A DNA stretch of 16,974 nucleotides, taken from assembly GCA_002171085.1 (NCBI GenBank), contig NHGV01000005.1, positions 1-16,974 on the forward strand. Reading direction: 5' to 3'. The position numbers were made by a program, and so were the translations under genes. Under the pieces are notes generated by a model. It worked only from the letters and a program-made list of their open reading frames with translations. It had not been told where the DNA came from and searched no databases. The stretch is from Pelagibacteraceae bacterium TMED146 (lineage in GTDB: Bacteria; Pseudomonadota; Alphaproteobacteria; Pelagibacterales; Pelagibacteraceae). Positions 1-6,759 of this stretch are shown piece after piece; positions within the stretch are counted from its first letter, which is position 1; the number at the start of each line of letters is the position of its first letter.

Positions 1-421
1 GCCCAAATTTTAATGCAATTTCCGCAAGTATAGGTGTTGCCATTAAAAATATAAAAATTGCTATGATGCCACCTATCACACTTGATATTGCTGCTAAACC
101 CAATGCTCTTCCTGGTTCACCATTTTTTGCCATTTGATATCCATCTAATGCGGTGGCAACTGCAGGTGGCGCACCTGGAGCATTAATTAATATTGCTGTG
201 ATCGAACCTCCAAAGGTACCAGCACAATATAAAGCAGCCATCATTGAAATAGATGCAACTGGATCAAGACTAATTGTAAATGGCATTAATAATGCAATAG
301 CCATAGGTGAACTTAAACCTGGTAGAGCGCCAACTAAAACTCCAATTAATACACCACCAAATATAAGTAAAATGTTTTTAAACTCTAATATTAAACCAAA
401 CCCTTTGATTACATCTTCCAT
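1..421 (-). CDS. tctA: Tripartite tricarboxylate transporter large permease TctA (partial, N-terminal 140 residues)
   Basis: This is the start of the large membrane subunit of a TctABC tripartite tricarboxylate transporter, an ion-coupled uptake system for citrate-like substrates that depends on a periplasmic binding protein. The ATG at 421 opens a frame running off the left edge, giving 140 of about 500 residues. Visible family signatures are the glycine-proline loop GALPGL (residues 31-36) followed by a PFT motif, and the block GGSITAILINAPG (71-83) followed by ALDGYQMAKNGEPGRAL (91-107), all typical of TctA. The N-terminus is hydrophobic, with probable membrane segments near 15-32 and 110-130. 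It starts two bases after the tctB stop and has no evident Shine-Dalgarno sequence, so its translation is probably coupled to tctB. Together with tctB and tctC it forms a complete transporter operon. The substrate cannot be read from the sequence. Confidence 0.93.
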   Translation of the reverse strand, partial: MEDVIKGFGLILEFKNILLIFGGVLIGVLVGALPGLSSPMAIALLMPFTISLDPVASISMMAALYCAGTFGGSITAILINAPGAPPAVATALDGYQMAKNGEPGRALGLAAISSVIGGIIAIFIFLMATPILAEIALKFG

Positions 422-423
422 AA

Positions 424-948
424 CTATTTAAAAAATACCTCCAATAATCCAGGCGCAAAATATAATCCTAGAAGTTGATTAAATAAAAACCAGACAAACC
501 CTGGAAATAAAAGTGCATAAATTGCAACAGCCACATAATTTTTCTCACCCCACACAAGAGGTAATAATAGACATGTCACAAACATAGTTAATACCGCTCC
601 AAGAAAATCTGTTAAAAAAACAATTGTAAGTAATAAAAATATTGTAATCCAAGTAATTGGTAGGGTTTTTTGATTTCTTTCTTTATCTATTTTTTCCACT
701 TTTTGTGGAGTAAGTTTGAATTCAAATGGAATAATCGCTGTTAGAAAGAGTAATATAACTACTAAAATTTTTGGAAATACATCAGCATTAATCGTATCCC
801 CTAATACTAATGGGGCTGGAGGAAATTTTCCAGCTTCATAATAAACAAACGCTCCAAATGCGACTAGCACAAGAGCTAAATATAAATCTTTTCTATGGAA
901 AAACTTTGCGCCTGAATTTTCAGGCGCAAAGTTAGTTTCGTTAGACAT
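424..948 (-). CDS. tctB: Tripartite tricarboxylate transporter small permease TctB
   Basis: This is the small membrane subunit of the TctABC transporter, 174 residues, a usual length for TctB. Hydrophobic segments lie at about 21-39, 58-76, 98-113, 116-133 and 138-155, and the C-terminus carries a YFAPG motif (163-167). The TctB-like tail of the fused permease near the right edge has a similar FAPG motif at its end. The assignment rests on size, topology and position between tctC and tctA rather than on strong motifs, because TctB diverges fast. The ATG at 948 is the only plausible start before the first membrane helix. It leaves a hydrophilic N-terminal stretch of about 20 residues, and codons 6-15 of this stretch form a strong hairpin (separate entry). 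The gene begins 13 bases after the tctC stop and lacks a clear Shine-Dalgarno sequence. Confidence 0.88.
   Translation of the reverse strand: MSNETNFAPENSGAKFFHRKDLYLALVLVAFGAFVYYEAGKFPPAPLVLGDTINADVFPKILVVILLFLTAIIPFEFKLTPQKVEKIDKERNQKTLPITWITIFLLLTIVFLTDFLGAVLTMFVTCLLLPLVWGEKNYVAVAIYALLFPGFVWFLFNQLLGLYFAPGLLEVFFK
899..933 (-). terminator. Terminator-like hairpin inside the 5' end of tctB (probable attenuator after tctC)
   Basis: On the minus strand two perfectly complementary 14-base arms (933-920 and 915-902) enclose a four-base loop, and the second arm runs into five consecutive T residues. Half the stem bases are G or C, which stands out in this AT-rich sequence. This is the form of a Rho-independent terminator for minus-strand transcription. 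It begins about 30 bases after the tctC stop and spans tctB codons 6-15. Function is inferred: it may reduce transcription into tctBA so that the binding protein is made in excess, or it may protect the tctC mRNA 3' end. Confidence 0.7.
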
Positions 949-961
949 ATATCAACTTAAA

Positions 962-1960
962 TTATTTAGTTAATCCTAAGCCTTTAAGAGCGATATCAGC
1001 TTTTTTGTAATTTTCTTTAAGCTGCTTGTCCCAAACTTCAGTTCCGGCTGGACTAGTTTTTGGATCAAGACCCGCACCTTTTAGATAAGTTCCAAAAGTT
1101 TCATGTTTCATTGCTTTTACTAAACCTTTTGAAATCTCATCAATAGTAGCTTGAGGTGTACCTTTCAAAACAGCATAACCTCTTGTTGTTACAACTTTAA
1201 CGTTGTGACCCATTTCATATGAAGTAGGTACTTTTTTAAAGTCTGACATTTTTTTGTCATGTAACAAAATGATTGGCTTAATCTTTTTAGCTTCAATCAT
1301 TGCAACGGCTTCAGATGGATTTAATAAAGTTGCTTCAATTTTTCCAGACACTAAAGCTTGTAAACTTTGCGCACCTGAACCAAAAGAAACAGCCTTAAAT
1401 GGAATTCCAGCTGCTTGAGAATAAGAGTACATTCCAATATGCTCTGTACCACCTATTGATGCAATACCTGTAATAATTGGCTTTTTCTGTGCTCTTTTAA
1501 TAAACTTTTTAATGTTGCTTAGCTCTTTATTTTTAGCGTTAACAACAATAAAGTTTGGCTCTTCCATTGCTCTAGCAACACCAACAAGATCGTCAATCTT
1601 CATGTTAGATTTGCCTCTAGCCATTGTGTACAAGTGAGACTCTGTAAGAGCCATAATTGTACAACCATCTTTTGGTCGAGTTAAAGTATAGTTTTGAGCT
1701 TTCGCACCAGAACCACCTCTTTTTCCAACAACTTGAATGTCAGTATTAAGTGTTCTTCTTGTTCTAATAGACATCATTCTAGCTGTAGTATCTGTACCAC
1801 CGCCATAAGAAGCGTGAATAACAACTTGAACTAAACCATTACAAACTTTTTGCGCATAAGTAGGATGCTTTTTTGCAAATGATTCAGTTGCAAATGATGA
1901 GACTATTAGAGTTGATAATGCTAAAAAGCTACAAAGCCTTTTAATTTTTAAATTGAACAT
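962..1960 (-). CDS. tctC: Periplasmic tricarboxylate-binding protein TctC (Bug family)
   Basis: This is the extracytoplasmic solute receptor of the TctABC transporter. It binds a carboxylate in the periplasm and delivers it to TctAB. The 332 residues fit the family. Residues 1-29 form a Sec signal peptide: a basic start (KIKR), a hydrophobic core, and a SFA-K type cleavage region. After it comes the Bug/TctC ligand-loop signature GGGTDTTAR (53-61), then a Gly-rich GKRGGSGAKA segment (79-88) where the family usually has a VxNxxGAGG-like motif. The remainder is a two-lobe binding fold. The ATG at 1960 is chosen because a strong AAAGGGGGG ribosome site lies just upstream and the signal peptide begins there. 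It is the first gene of tctC-tctB-tctA, transcribed away from prpD. The receptor normally sets specificity, but the ligand cannot be named from sequence alone. Confidence 0.95.
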   Translation of the reverse strand: MFNLKIKRLCSFLALSTLIVSSFATESFAKKHPTYAQKVCNGLVQVVIHASYGGGTDTTARMMSIRTRRTLNTDIQVVGKRGGSGAKAQNYTLTRPKDGCTIMALTESHLYTMARGKSNMKIDDLVGVARAMEEPNFIVVNAKNKELSNIKKFIKRAQKKPIITGIASIGGTEHIGMYSYSQAAGIPFKAVSFGSGAQSLQALVSGKIEATLLNPSEAVAMIEAKKIKPIILLHDKKMSDFKKVPTSYEMGHNVKVVTTRGYAVLKGTPQATIDEISKGLVKAMKHETFGTYLKGAGLDPKTSPAGTEVWDKQLKENYKKADIALKGLGLTK

Positions 1961-1963
1961 TTA

Positions 1964-1972
1964 CCCCCCTTT
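1964..1972 (-). promoter_or_regulatory. Strong ribosome binding site of tctC
   Basis: The minus strand reads AAAGGGGGG, three bases before the tctC ATG. Few genes in this window have so clear a Shine-Dalgarno sequence, which fits high expression of the binding protein. The six-G run is also the only such homopolymer noticed in a leader here. Confidence 0.75.
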
Positions 1973-1976
1973 AGTT

Positions 1977-2006
1977 ATTTTAATTGATCAATTAAATTTA
2001 TTTCAA
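1977..2006 (-). promoter_or_regulatory. Probable sigma-70 promoter of tctC
   Basis: On the minus strand a -35-like TTGAAA (2006-2001) and a -10-like TAAAAT (1982-1977) each match five of six consensus bases and are separated by 18 bases. The predicted start would give a leader of only about 10-15 bases that still contains the ribosome binding site. The 18-bp palindrome at 1979-1996 overlaps the spacer and the -10 box, so a bound repressor would block this promoter. AT-rich DNA yields promoter-like matches by chance, so this is moderate evidence. Confidence 0.5.
1979..1996. promoter_or_regulatory. 18-bp perfect palindrome, candidate operator in the tctC/prpD divergent region
   Basis: TTTAATTGATCAATTAAA is self-complementary over all 18 bases and sits in the 116-base gap between divergent tctC and prpD. 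Its placement over the tctC -10 region suggests a dimeric regulator site, for example of the GntR or LysR type. No regulator gene lies in the window, so the binding protein is unknown. Confidence 0.5.
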
Positions 2007-2010
2007 ACTA

Positions 2011-2061
2011 ACATATGACTATAAGATATCAATATGTAAAACATCGTTTCACATTATGAAA
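2011..2061. promoter_or_regulatory. Additional inverted repeats in the prpD upstream region
   Basis: Two weaker dyads lie between the palindrome and prpD. One has arms ACATAT (2011-2016) and ATATGT (2032-2037) separated by 15 bases. The other is TTTCA-N5-TGAAA at 2047-2061, 15 bases upstream of the prpD ATG. A TATAAG hexamer at 2020-2025 resembles a -10 box for plus-strand transcription but has no good -35 partner. They are plausible operator elements for prpD, but such short dyads are expected by chance in AT-rich DNA. Confidence 0.25.
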
Positions 2062-2076
2062 TTATATTCAAAATAA

Positions 2077-3588
2077 ATGAAAAAATTTAATATTAATTTC
2101 CAACAACCCGGTGGAAAATTAAAAAAGGAAAATCAATTAGCTTATCGCATTGCAGTAATGGCATCCGAAGATTGGCAATTAACAAATGAAATTACAGAAA
2201 TGGTTGGCAACAGAATTATTGATAATGCTGGTGTAGCAGTAGCTGCAATAAATAGAGAAGCGGTTAAAATTGCAAGATCACAAGCAATGCAATTTGAAAA
2301 TAAAAAAGGAGCTACTCTTATTGGATTAGATCATAATAAAAAATTTGATTGTCAATGGGCTGCTTGGGCAAATGCGGTTGCGGTTAGGGAGTTAGACTTT
2401 CACGATAATATTATGGCAAAAGAAACCTGTCATCCAGGCGACTGTATCCCTACAATATTAGCAGTCGCTCAGCAAAAAAACTGCAATGGTGAAGATTTAG
2501 TGAAAGCTATAGCGACAAGTTACGAAACACAACTAAGATTATCAATGTCTATTGCATTAAACCCAAACCGAATTGATCATGTAGGGCATTTAGGACCTGC
2601 AATTACAAGTGCATTGGGAAAATTATTAAAACTAGATACAGAAACTATTTATCAAGCTATACAGTGGAGTGCGCATACTTCAATATTTACAAGACAAGGT
2701 AGAAAAGGACAATTATCTAGTTGGAAGGCTTATGCACCAGGGTTGGTTGGAAAAAATGCAATTGATGCAATTGATAGAGCTATGAGGGGTGACACCTCCC
2801 CTAGTCCAGTTTGGGAGGGTGATTACGGGATTATCCCTATATTAGTCAAAAAAGATAATAAAGATTTGAGTATAGAATTGCCTGAAAAAGATGAGCCACG
2901 GACTGGTATCCTAGGAACATTTACAAAAGAGCATTCGGCTGGTTATCATGGAAACTCCATAATTGATCTAGCTTTTAATGTTAGAAAAAAAATTAAAGAT
3001 CTTAAGCAAGTAAAAAAAGTTAATATTTATAGCAAAGAGTATACTCACATTGTCATGGGAAGTGGGAGTAACGATAGAGAAAAATATAGTCCACTAGCTT
3101 CAAGGGAAACATTAGATCACTCAGTTATGTATATTTTTGCAGTCGCTCTAGAAGATGGTGAATGGCATCATGAGAAAAGTTATAGTGATGAAAGAAAAAA
3201 TAGAAAAGAAACAGTCGAACTTTGGAATAAAATTGAAACATTTGAAAGTGATAAATGGAATAAAAAATATTATGATGAGCCTGATCCATTAAAAAAAGCT
3301 CAAGGTGCTGAAGTAGAAATTATACTTAATAATGGAAAAAAAATAGTAGACCAATTAGAATTTGCTAATGCTCACCCAAGCGGCAGAGCTCCATTTAAAA
3401 GAGCAGAATATATAAAGAAAATGGAACCTTTATTTGAAAATATGATAAACAAAAAAGAGCAAAAAAAATTTTTAGATTTGATTAATAATTTGAAAAATCT
3501 TTCTTGTGACGAGTTAAATCAATTAAATGTTATATGTGATGAAAATAAAATTAATTTTGATAAGAATAATATAAAAGGTATTTTTTAA
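2077..3588 (+). CDS. prpD: 2-methylcitrate dehydratase, PrpD type (MmgE/PrpD family)
   Basis: This cytoplasmic dehydratase, in its best-known role, converts 2-methylcitrate to 2-methyl-cis-aconitate in the methylcitrate cycle. The 503 residues match the longer PrpD form. Family features are AAWANAVAVRELDFHD (95-110) and HPGD (119-122), which form the substrate-pocket region, then HSAGYHG (286-292) and a RETLDHSVMYIFAVALEDG segment (343-361) characteristic of true PrpD rather than generic MmgE proteins. The first in-frame ATG after the control region is used. It has no clear Shine-Dalgarno sequence. It heads a plus-strand operon with another MmgE/PrpD enzyme and two exporter-like membrane proteins. 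Methylcitrate synthase and methylisocitrate lyase genes are not in the window. The enzyme could therefore complete a cycle encoded elsewhere or act on a related tricarboxylate. Confidence 0.85.
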   Translation: MKKFNINFQQPGGKLKKENQLAYRIAVMASEDWQLTNEITEMVGNRIIDNAGVAVAAINREAVKIARSQAMQFENKKGATLIGLDHNKKFDCQWAAWANAVAVRELDFHDNIMAKETCHPGDCIPTILAVAQQKNCNGEDLVKAIATSYETQLRLSMSIALNPNRIDHVGHLGPAITSALGKLLKLDTETIYQAIQWSAHTSIFTRQGRKGQLSSWKAYAPGLVGKNAIDAIDRAMRGDTSPSPVWEGDYGIIPILVKKDNKDLSIELPEKDEPRTGILGTFTKEHSAGYHGNSIIDLAFNVRKKIKDLKQVKKVNIYSKEYTHIVMGSGSNDREKYSPLASRETLDHSVMYIFAVALEDGEWHHEKSYSDERKNRKETVELWNKIETFESDKWNKKYYDEPDPLKKAQGAEVEIILNNGKKIVDQLEFANAHPSGRAPFKRAEYIKKMEPLFENMINKKEQKKFLDLINNLKNLSCDELNQLNVICDENKINFDKNNIKGIF

Positions 3589-4934
3589 TGGATATTCAAC
3601 AAACACTCACAAAATATATATCTGAAGCTCTATCAAATGAACTGCCAAAAGAGACTGAGTTAAATACGAGATTTCATCTTTTAGACACCATGGTGGCTAT
3701 TTTAACAGGGAGACTCTTGCCTCCAGGTAAAAAAGGGTTTGAATTTTCTAAAAACCAAGGGGGTCCAAAAGAGGCAACGTTATTAGGTAATGATATTAAA
3801 GTATCTGCAATTCATGCTGGTTTTGCAAATGGAATGGCGGCACACGCAAATGAAACGGATGACTCTCACACAAACGGTAGATTTCATCCTGGGTGTGCTA
3901 TTGTTCCAGCCACTCTAGCAATAGCTGAAAGAGAAAATTTAAATTCTGAAGAAATTCTAAAAGCTATCGCACTTGGTTATGATATTGGAGTTAGAATTAC
4001 GACAAGTTTAGGTTACGAAACTCCAAAAACAACTATCTTTGCAACACATAGTTTGGGTCCAATTTTTGGATGTGCTGCTTCAGCTGGTGCTTTATTAAAA
4101 TTAAACCATCAACAATGTAATTATTTGTTATCTTATACAATACAACAGGCATCTGGTTTAGCTTGTTGGAACCGAGATCCTGATCATATTGAAAAAGCTT
4201 TTGTCTTTTCTGGAATGACAACTAGAAACGCAATTTATTCTGCTCTTCTTGCTAAAGAAAACTTTACATCTGTCACTGATCCACTTTTAGGAGAAAGGGG
4301 GTTTCATGAAGGATTTGCTCATAACCCTAAGCCTAATTTAATTATAAATGAACTAGGGAAAAAATTTGAAATTGATCATTCATCTTTAAAAAAATGGTCA
4401 GTAGGATCGCCTATTCAATCGATGATGGATGCAGTTGAGTATCTTTTAAAAAATAATGACTTTAATCATAAAGACATTAAAGAACTTACAATAGAAATTC
4501 CATCAGACCGTTTCCATATCATTAACGATAGAGAAATTCCTTCAATAAGTGCGCAACATTTAATCGCAGTTCATTTGATTAAAAAAACTATGGGTTATGA
4601 TGAGGCGCATGATGAAAATCTTTTTAATGACCCAGATGTGGTTGCTCTAAGAAAAAAAATTAAATCAGTATCAAGTGATGAACTGGCTCAAGCAAGACCT
4701 GAAAGACAATCAAAAATAACAATTCTACTAAATGATGGTAAAAAACTTTTTTATCATGCAAGTTCAGTTAGAGGGACGCCTGATAACCCAATGGATAAAA
4801 ATGATATCACTGCAAAATCAAAAAGATTATTTAAAGTATTTAGCAATTCTAAAACTGATGATCTAATTGATTGTATTTTAAATAAGAACTTTACAATTAA
4901 AGAACTCGTAGAGCTTTCAAACTTAAATATTTGA
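3588..4934 (+). CDS. MmgE/PrpD family protein, substrate unknown
   Basis: This is a second MmgE/PrpD-fold enzyme of 448 residues, clearly different from the upstream PrpD. The family includes 2-methylcitrate dehydratase, cis-aconitate decarboxylase (ACOD1/CAD) and iminodisuccinate epimerase. The pocket region reads AHANETDDSH (85-94), then HPG (100-102), PATLAIAE and a GYDIGVRI helix. Compared with the usual HxxDFDDT pattern, an Asp is replaced by Glu89 and a Thr by Ser93, and one residue is inserted before the conserved His100. This comparison is from memory and approximate. Its ATG overlaps the prpD TAA by one base (TAATG), with AAAAGG upstream, so it is translationally coupled to prpD. It probably acts on the same or a downstream tricarboxylate as a dehydratase, decarboxylase or lyase. 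The specific reaction cannot be assigned. Confidence 0.8.
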   Translation: MDIQQTLTKYISEALSNELPKETELNTRFHLLDTMVAILTGRLLPPGKKGFEFSKNQGGPKEATLLGNDIKVSAIHAGFANGMAAHANETDDSHTNGRFHPGCAIVPATLAIAERENLNSEEILKAIALGYDIGVRITTSLGYETPKTTIFATHSLGPIFGCAASAGALLKLNHQQCNYLLSYTIQQASGLACWNRDPDHIEKAFVFSGMTTRNAIYSALLAKENFTSVTDPLLGERGFHEGFAHNPKPNLIINELGKKFEIDHSSLKKWSVGSPIQSMMDAVEYLLKNNDFNHKDIKELTIEIPSDRFHIINDREIPSISAQHLIAVHLIKKTMGYDEAHDENLFNDPDVVALRKKIKSVSSDELAQARPERQSKITILLNDGKKLFYHASSVRGTPDNPMDKNDITAKSKRLFKVFSNSKTDDLIDCILNKNFTIKELVELSNLNI

Positions 4935-5947
4935 TGAAAAAAAATTTTTGTATTGCTGCTATTGTTGTGGCAATTTCAGAGTATATATCCTTTTTAATAT
5001 TATCTAACTATTCGATTATAATATCATCTGCAATTCTATGTATCTTTGTGGGACTGTTAATTAATAATTTCCAAATAAGAAACTTTAAAAATATAAATGA
5101 AATTCTAACAAAAAAATTTTTAAAAATTGGAGTTGCTTTAATTGGTATTAAAATTAGTTTTTTTGAATTTTATAATTATGCAAGTACTTCTGTTTTTATT
5201 ATTCTTATAAATTTTTTATTGGTTTTTGTTTTAATTAAAATTTTAAACTCAATTTTTAATTTAAATAAAGGTATGATTAGTTTGTTAGGAATTGGCTCCT
5301 CAGTATGCGGTATTACAGCTATTATGGCAGCAAGCTTAGTCATGAGTAATAAAAAAAATGATATTACATGCGCAGTTGCCGTAATAACTCTTATTGGCAC
5401 TTTATCTGTATTTTTTTCACCATTTTTCGCAAATTTAATTTTTGAACAAGAGCAAATCAAAGCAGGAATATTTCTTGGTGCAACAATCCATGATACATCT
5501 CAAGTAATAGCAGCAAGCACTATTTTTCAAAATATATATGACAATACTCAATCCTTCAATGCAACAATATCAACTAAATTGGTTAGAAACTCTTTTTTAG
5601 TTATTTTGATACCTTTGCTAACTCTTTATTATTCATCTCAAAAACAAAAAGATAAACTAAAATTTTTTAATTTGCTTCCACCTTTTATTATTTTTTTCAT
5701 TCTTTTAGCTATAATTAGAAGCGCAGTTGATGCAACAATTGATGCTAATATATTATCTGATTGGGAAAAATTAGTAGGTTTTGTTTCAATGGTTTCAAAA
5801 TATTTAATACTATTTGCATTATTTGGACTTGGATCTAGTATTTCCATTAAAGATTTAAGTAGATTTGGTTTTAAACCTTTCTTGATTGGATTTTGCATTA
5901 GTGTGATATTAATAAGTTCTACAACTATTTATTTAAAATTAATCTAG
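4934..5947 (+). CDS. YeiH/UPF0324 family putative sulfate exporter
   Basis: This is a polytopic inner-membrane protein of 337 residues with about nine to ten hydrophobic segments. It belongs to the UPF0324 (Cons_hypoth698, YeiH, PSE) family. Recognisable signatures are GIGSSVCGITA (119-129), matching the family's G-S-CG--A motif, and GATIHDTSQVIAAS (182-195), matching the IHE-AQVVAA motif. A C-terminal FGLGSSIS segment follows. Members have been proposed to export sulfate or sulfite during sulfonate breakdown (SuyZ-like), but function is little tested. The ATG at 4934 is preferred because it overlaps the upstream TGA (TGATG), although an in-frame TTG precedes it at 4931. Being third in an operon behind two MmgE/PrpD enzymes suggests it moves a product or by-product of that pathway. 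Confidence 0.8.
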   Translation: MKKNFCIAAIVVAISEYISFLILSNYSIIISSAILCIFVGLLINNFQIRNFKNINEILTKKFLKIGVALIGIKISFFEFYNYASTSVFIILINFLLVFVLIKILNSIFNLNKGMISLLGIGSSVCGITAIMAASLVMSNKKNDITCAVAVITLIGTLSVFFSPFFANLIFEQEQIKAGIFLGATIHDTSQVIAASTIFQNIYDNTQSFNATISTKLVRNSFLVILIPLLTLYYSSQKQKDKLKFFNLLPPFIIFFILLAIIRSAVDATIDANILSDWEKLVGFVSMVSKYLILFALFGLGSSISIKDLSRFGFKPFLIGFCISVILISSTTIYLKLI

Positions 5948-6699
5948 TGGAATTAATAAATTTATATTTACCAGACAATGTATCCTTAGCTGGTGCGTTT
6001 GTACTAATAGTAATTAATTTACTATGTGCATTTATTTCTACTGCACTTAGTTTAGGCGGGGGGCTTTTAATGCTTGTAAGTTTATCATTTTTTGTGCCTC
6101 CAATAGCTTTAGTTCCTGTGCATGGAATAATTCAGCTTGGCTCAAATTTTGCCAGAATTTTTGTTTCACTTAAAGATTTAGATATAAAAATAATATTACC
6201 TTTTATGGGTGGAACTCTTATTGGTTCATATTTCGGTGCTAATATTGTTGATATACTATCTCCAGCAATTGGACAAATCGGAGTAGGACTGTTTATTATG
6301 TATTCATTGTTTGGCAAGTTTCCAAAGCTTGGGAAAAAATATATTTTTTTTGGAGGAGTTGCTTCATCCACCATGTCGGTAATATTTGGAGCATCAGGAC
6401 CACTTGTTGCAACTTTAATAAAAAATATGAATTTTAATCCTTTAAAGCACGTCGCAACACATGGATCAATGATGACTTTTCAACATCTATTTAAATCTTT
6501 TGCTTATTTTTTTATTGGATTTTCTTTTCAACAATATTTGCCATTAGTTACTGTGATGATTTTAGTTGGTTTTCTTGGGACCTATCTGGGAAAATTAGTT
6601 CTTATTTCAAAAGGACAAAGTTATTTTAAAAAAATATTAAGTATAATTTTATTCTTTGGGGCAATTAGATTAATTTATTTTGGTTTTCAAAGCCTATAA
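5947..6699 (+). CDS. TauE/SafE (TSUP, DUF81) family anion exporter
   Basis: This is an integral membrane protein of 250 residues with the internal two-fold repeat of the TSUP family. The first repeat has STALSLGGGL (31-40) and the second GGVASSTMSVIFGASGPL (136-153). Both correspond to the family's glycine-rich half-helices. About seven to eight membrane segments are visible. Characterised relatives export sulfite or sulfoacetate (TauE, SafE), and others move different small organic anions. The start is a GTG at 5947 sharing its G with the stop codon of the YeiH-like gene (TAGTG), with no ATG available nearby. It is the last full gene of the plus-strand operon and converges on prpF. Two unrelated exporter families side by side hint at sulfite or sulfate efflux, or at export of a carboxylate. 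Confidence 0.82.
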   Translation: MELINLYLPDNVSLAGAFVLIVINLLCAFISTALSLGGGLLMLVSLSFFVPPIALVPVHGIIQLGSNFARIFVSLKDLDIKIILPFMGGTLIGSYFGANIVDILSPAIGQIGVGLFIMYSLFGKFPKLGKKYIFFGGVASSTMSVIFGASGPLVATLIKNMNFNPLKHVATHGSMMTFQHLFKSFAYFFIGFSFQQYLPLVTVMILVGFLGTYLGKLVLISKGQSYFKKILSIILFFGAIRLIYFGFQSL

Positions 6700-6711
6700 A
6701 CGAGGGGTAAT

Positions 6712-6759
6712 ATGCAGAACCAAAGTCAAGAGAGAAATGAAAATTTTGACTTAAACTAA
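6712..6759 (+). CDS. 15-residue mini-ORF after the exporter gene (possible leftover gene start)
   Basis: The frame ATG to TAA encodes MQNQSQERNENFDLN. It is preceded by GAGGGG (6702-6707), one of the better ribosome binding sites in the window, four bases before the ATG and just after the TSUP stop. The peptide is hydrophilic and matches nothing I recognise. Its last nine bases overlap the 3' end of prpF on the other strand. It may be the 5' remnant of a fifth operon gene lost by deletion, a real micropeptide, or chance. Confidence 0.3.
   Translation: MQNQSQERNENFDLN
6723..6752. repeat. Long-loop inverted repeat between convergent genes
   Basis: Seven-base arms AAGTCAA (6723-6729) and TTGACTT (6746-6752) flank a 16-base A-rich loop in the short gap where the plus-strand exporter operon meets prpF. 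It could be a weak bidirectional transcription end, but the arms are AT-rich and no T-run follows. I see no better terminator here. Confidence 0.2.

Noticed and set aside
153..431. Plus-strand open frame of 92 codons
   Set aside because: It is antisense to tctA, whose protein motifs are unmistakable. The plus-strand product has low-complexity composition and no recognisable domain.
1961..2076. Riboswitch or small RNA in the divergent region
   Set aside because: The leaders are too short and AT-rich, and I see only short dyads with no riboswitch-like conserved core.
5176..5898. Two minus-strand open frames of 94 and 86 codons
   Set aside because: They lie opposite the YeiH-like gene, which shows clear family motifs. 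Their lysine/isoleucine-rich products match no family I recognise.
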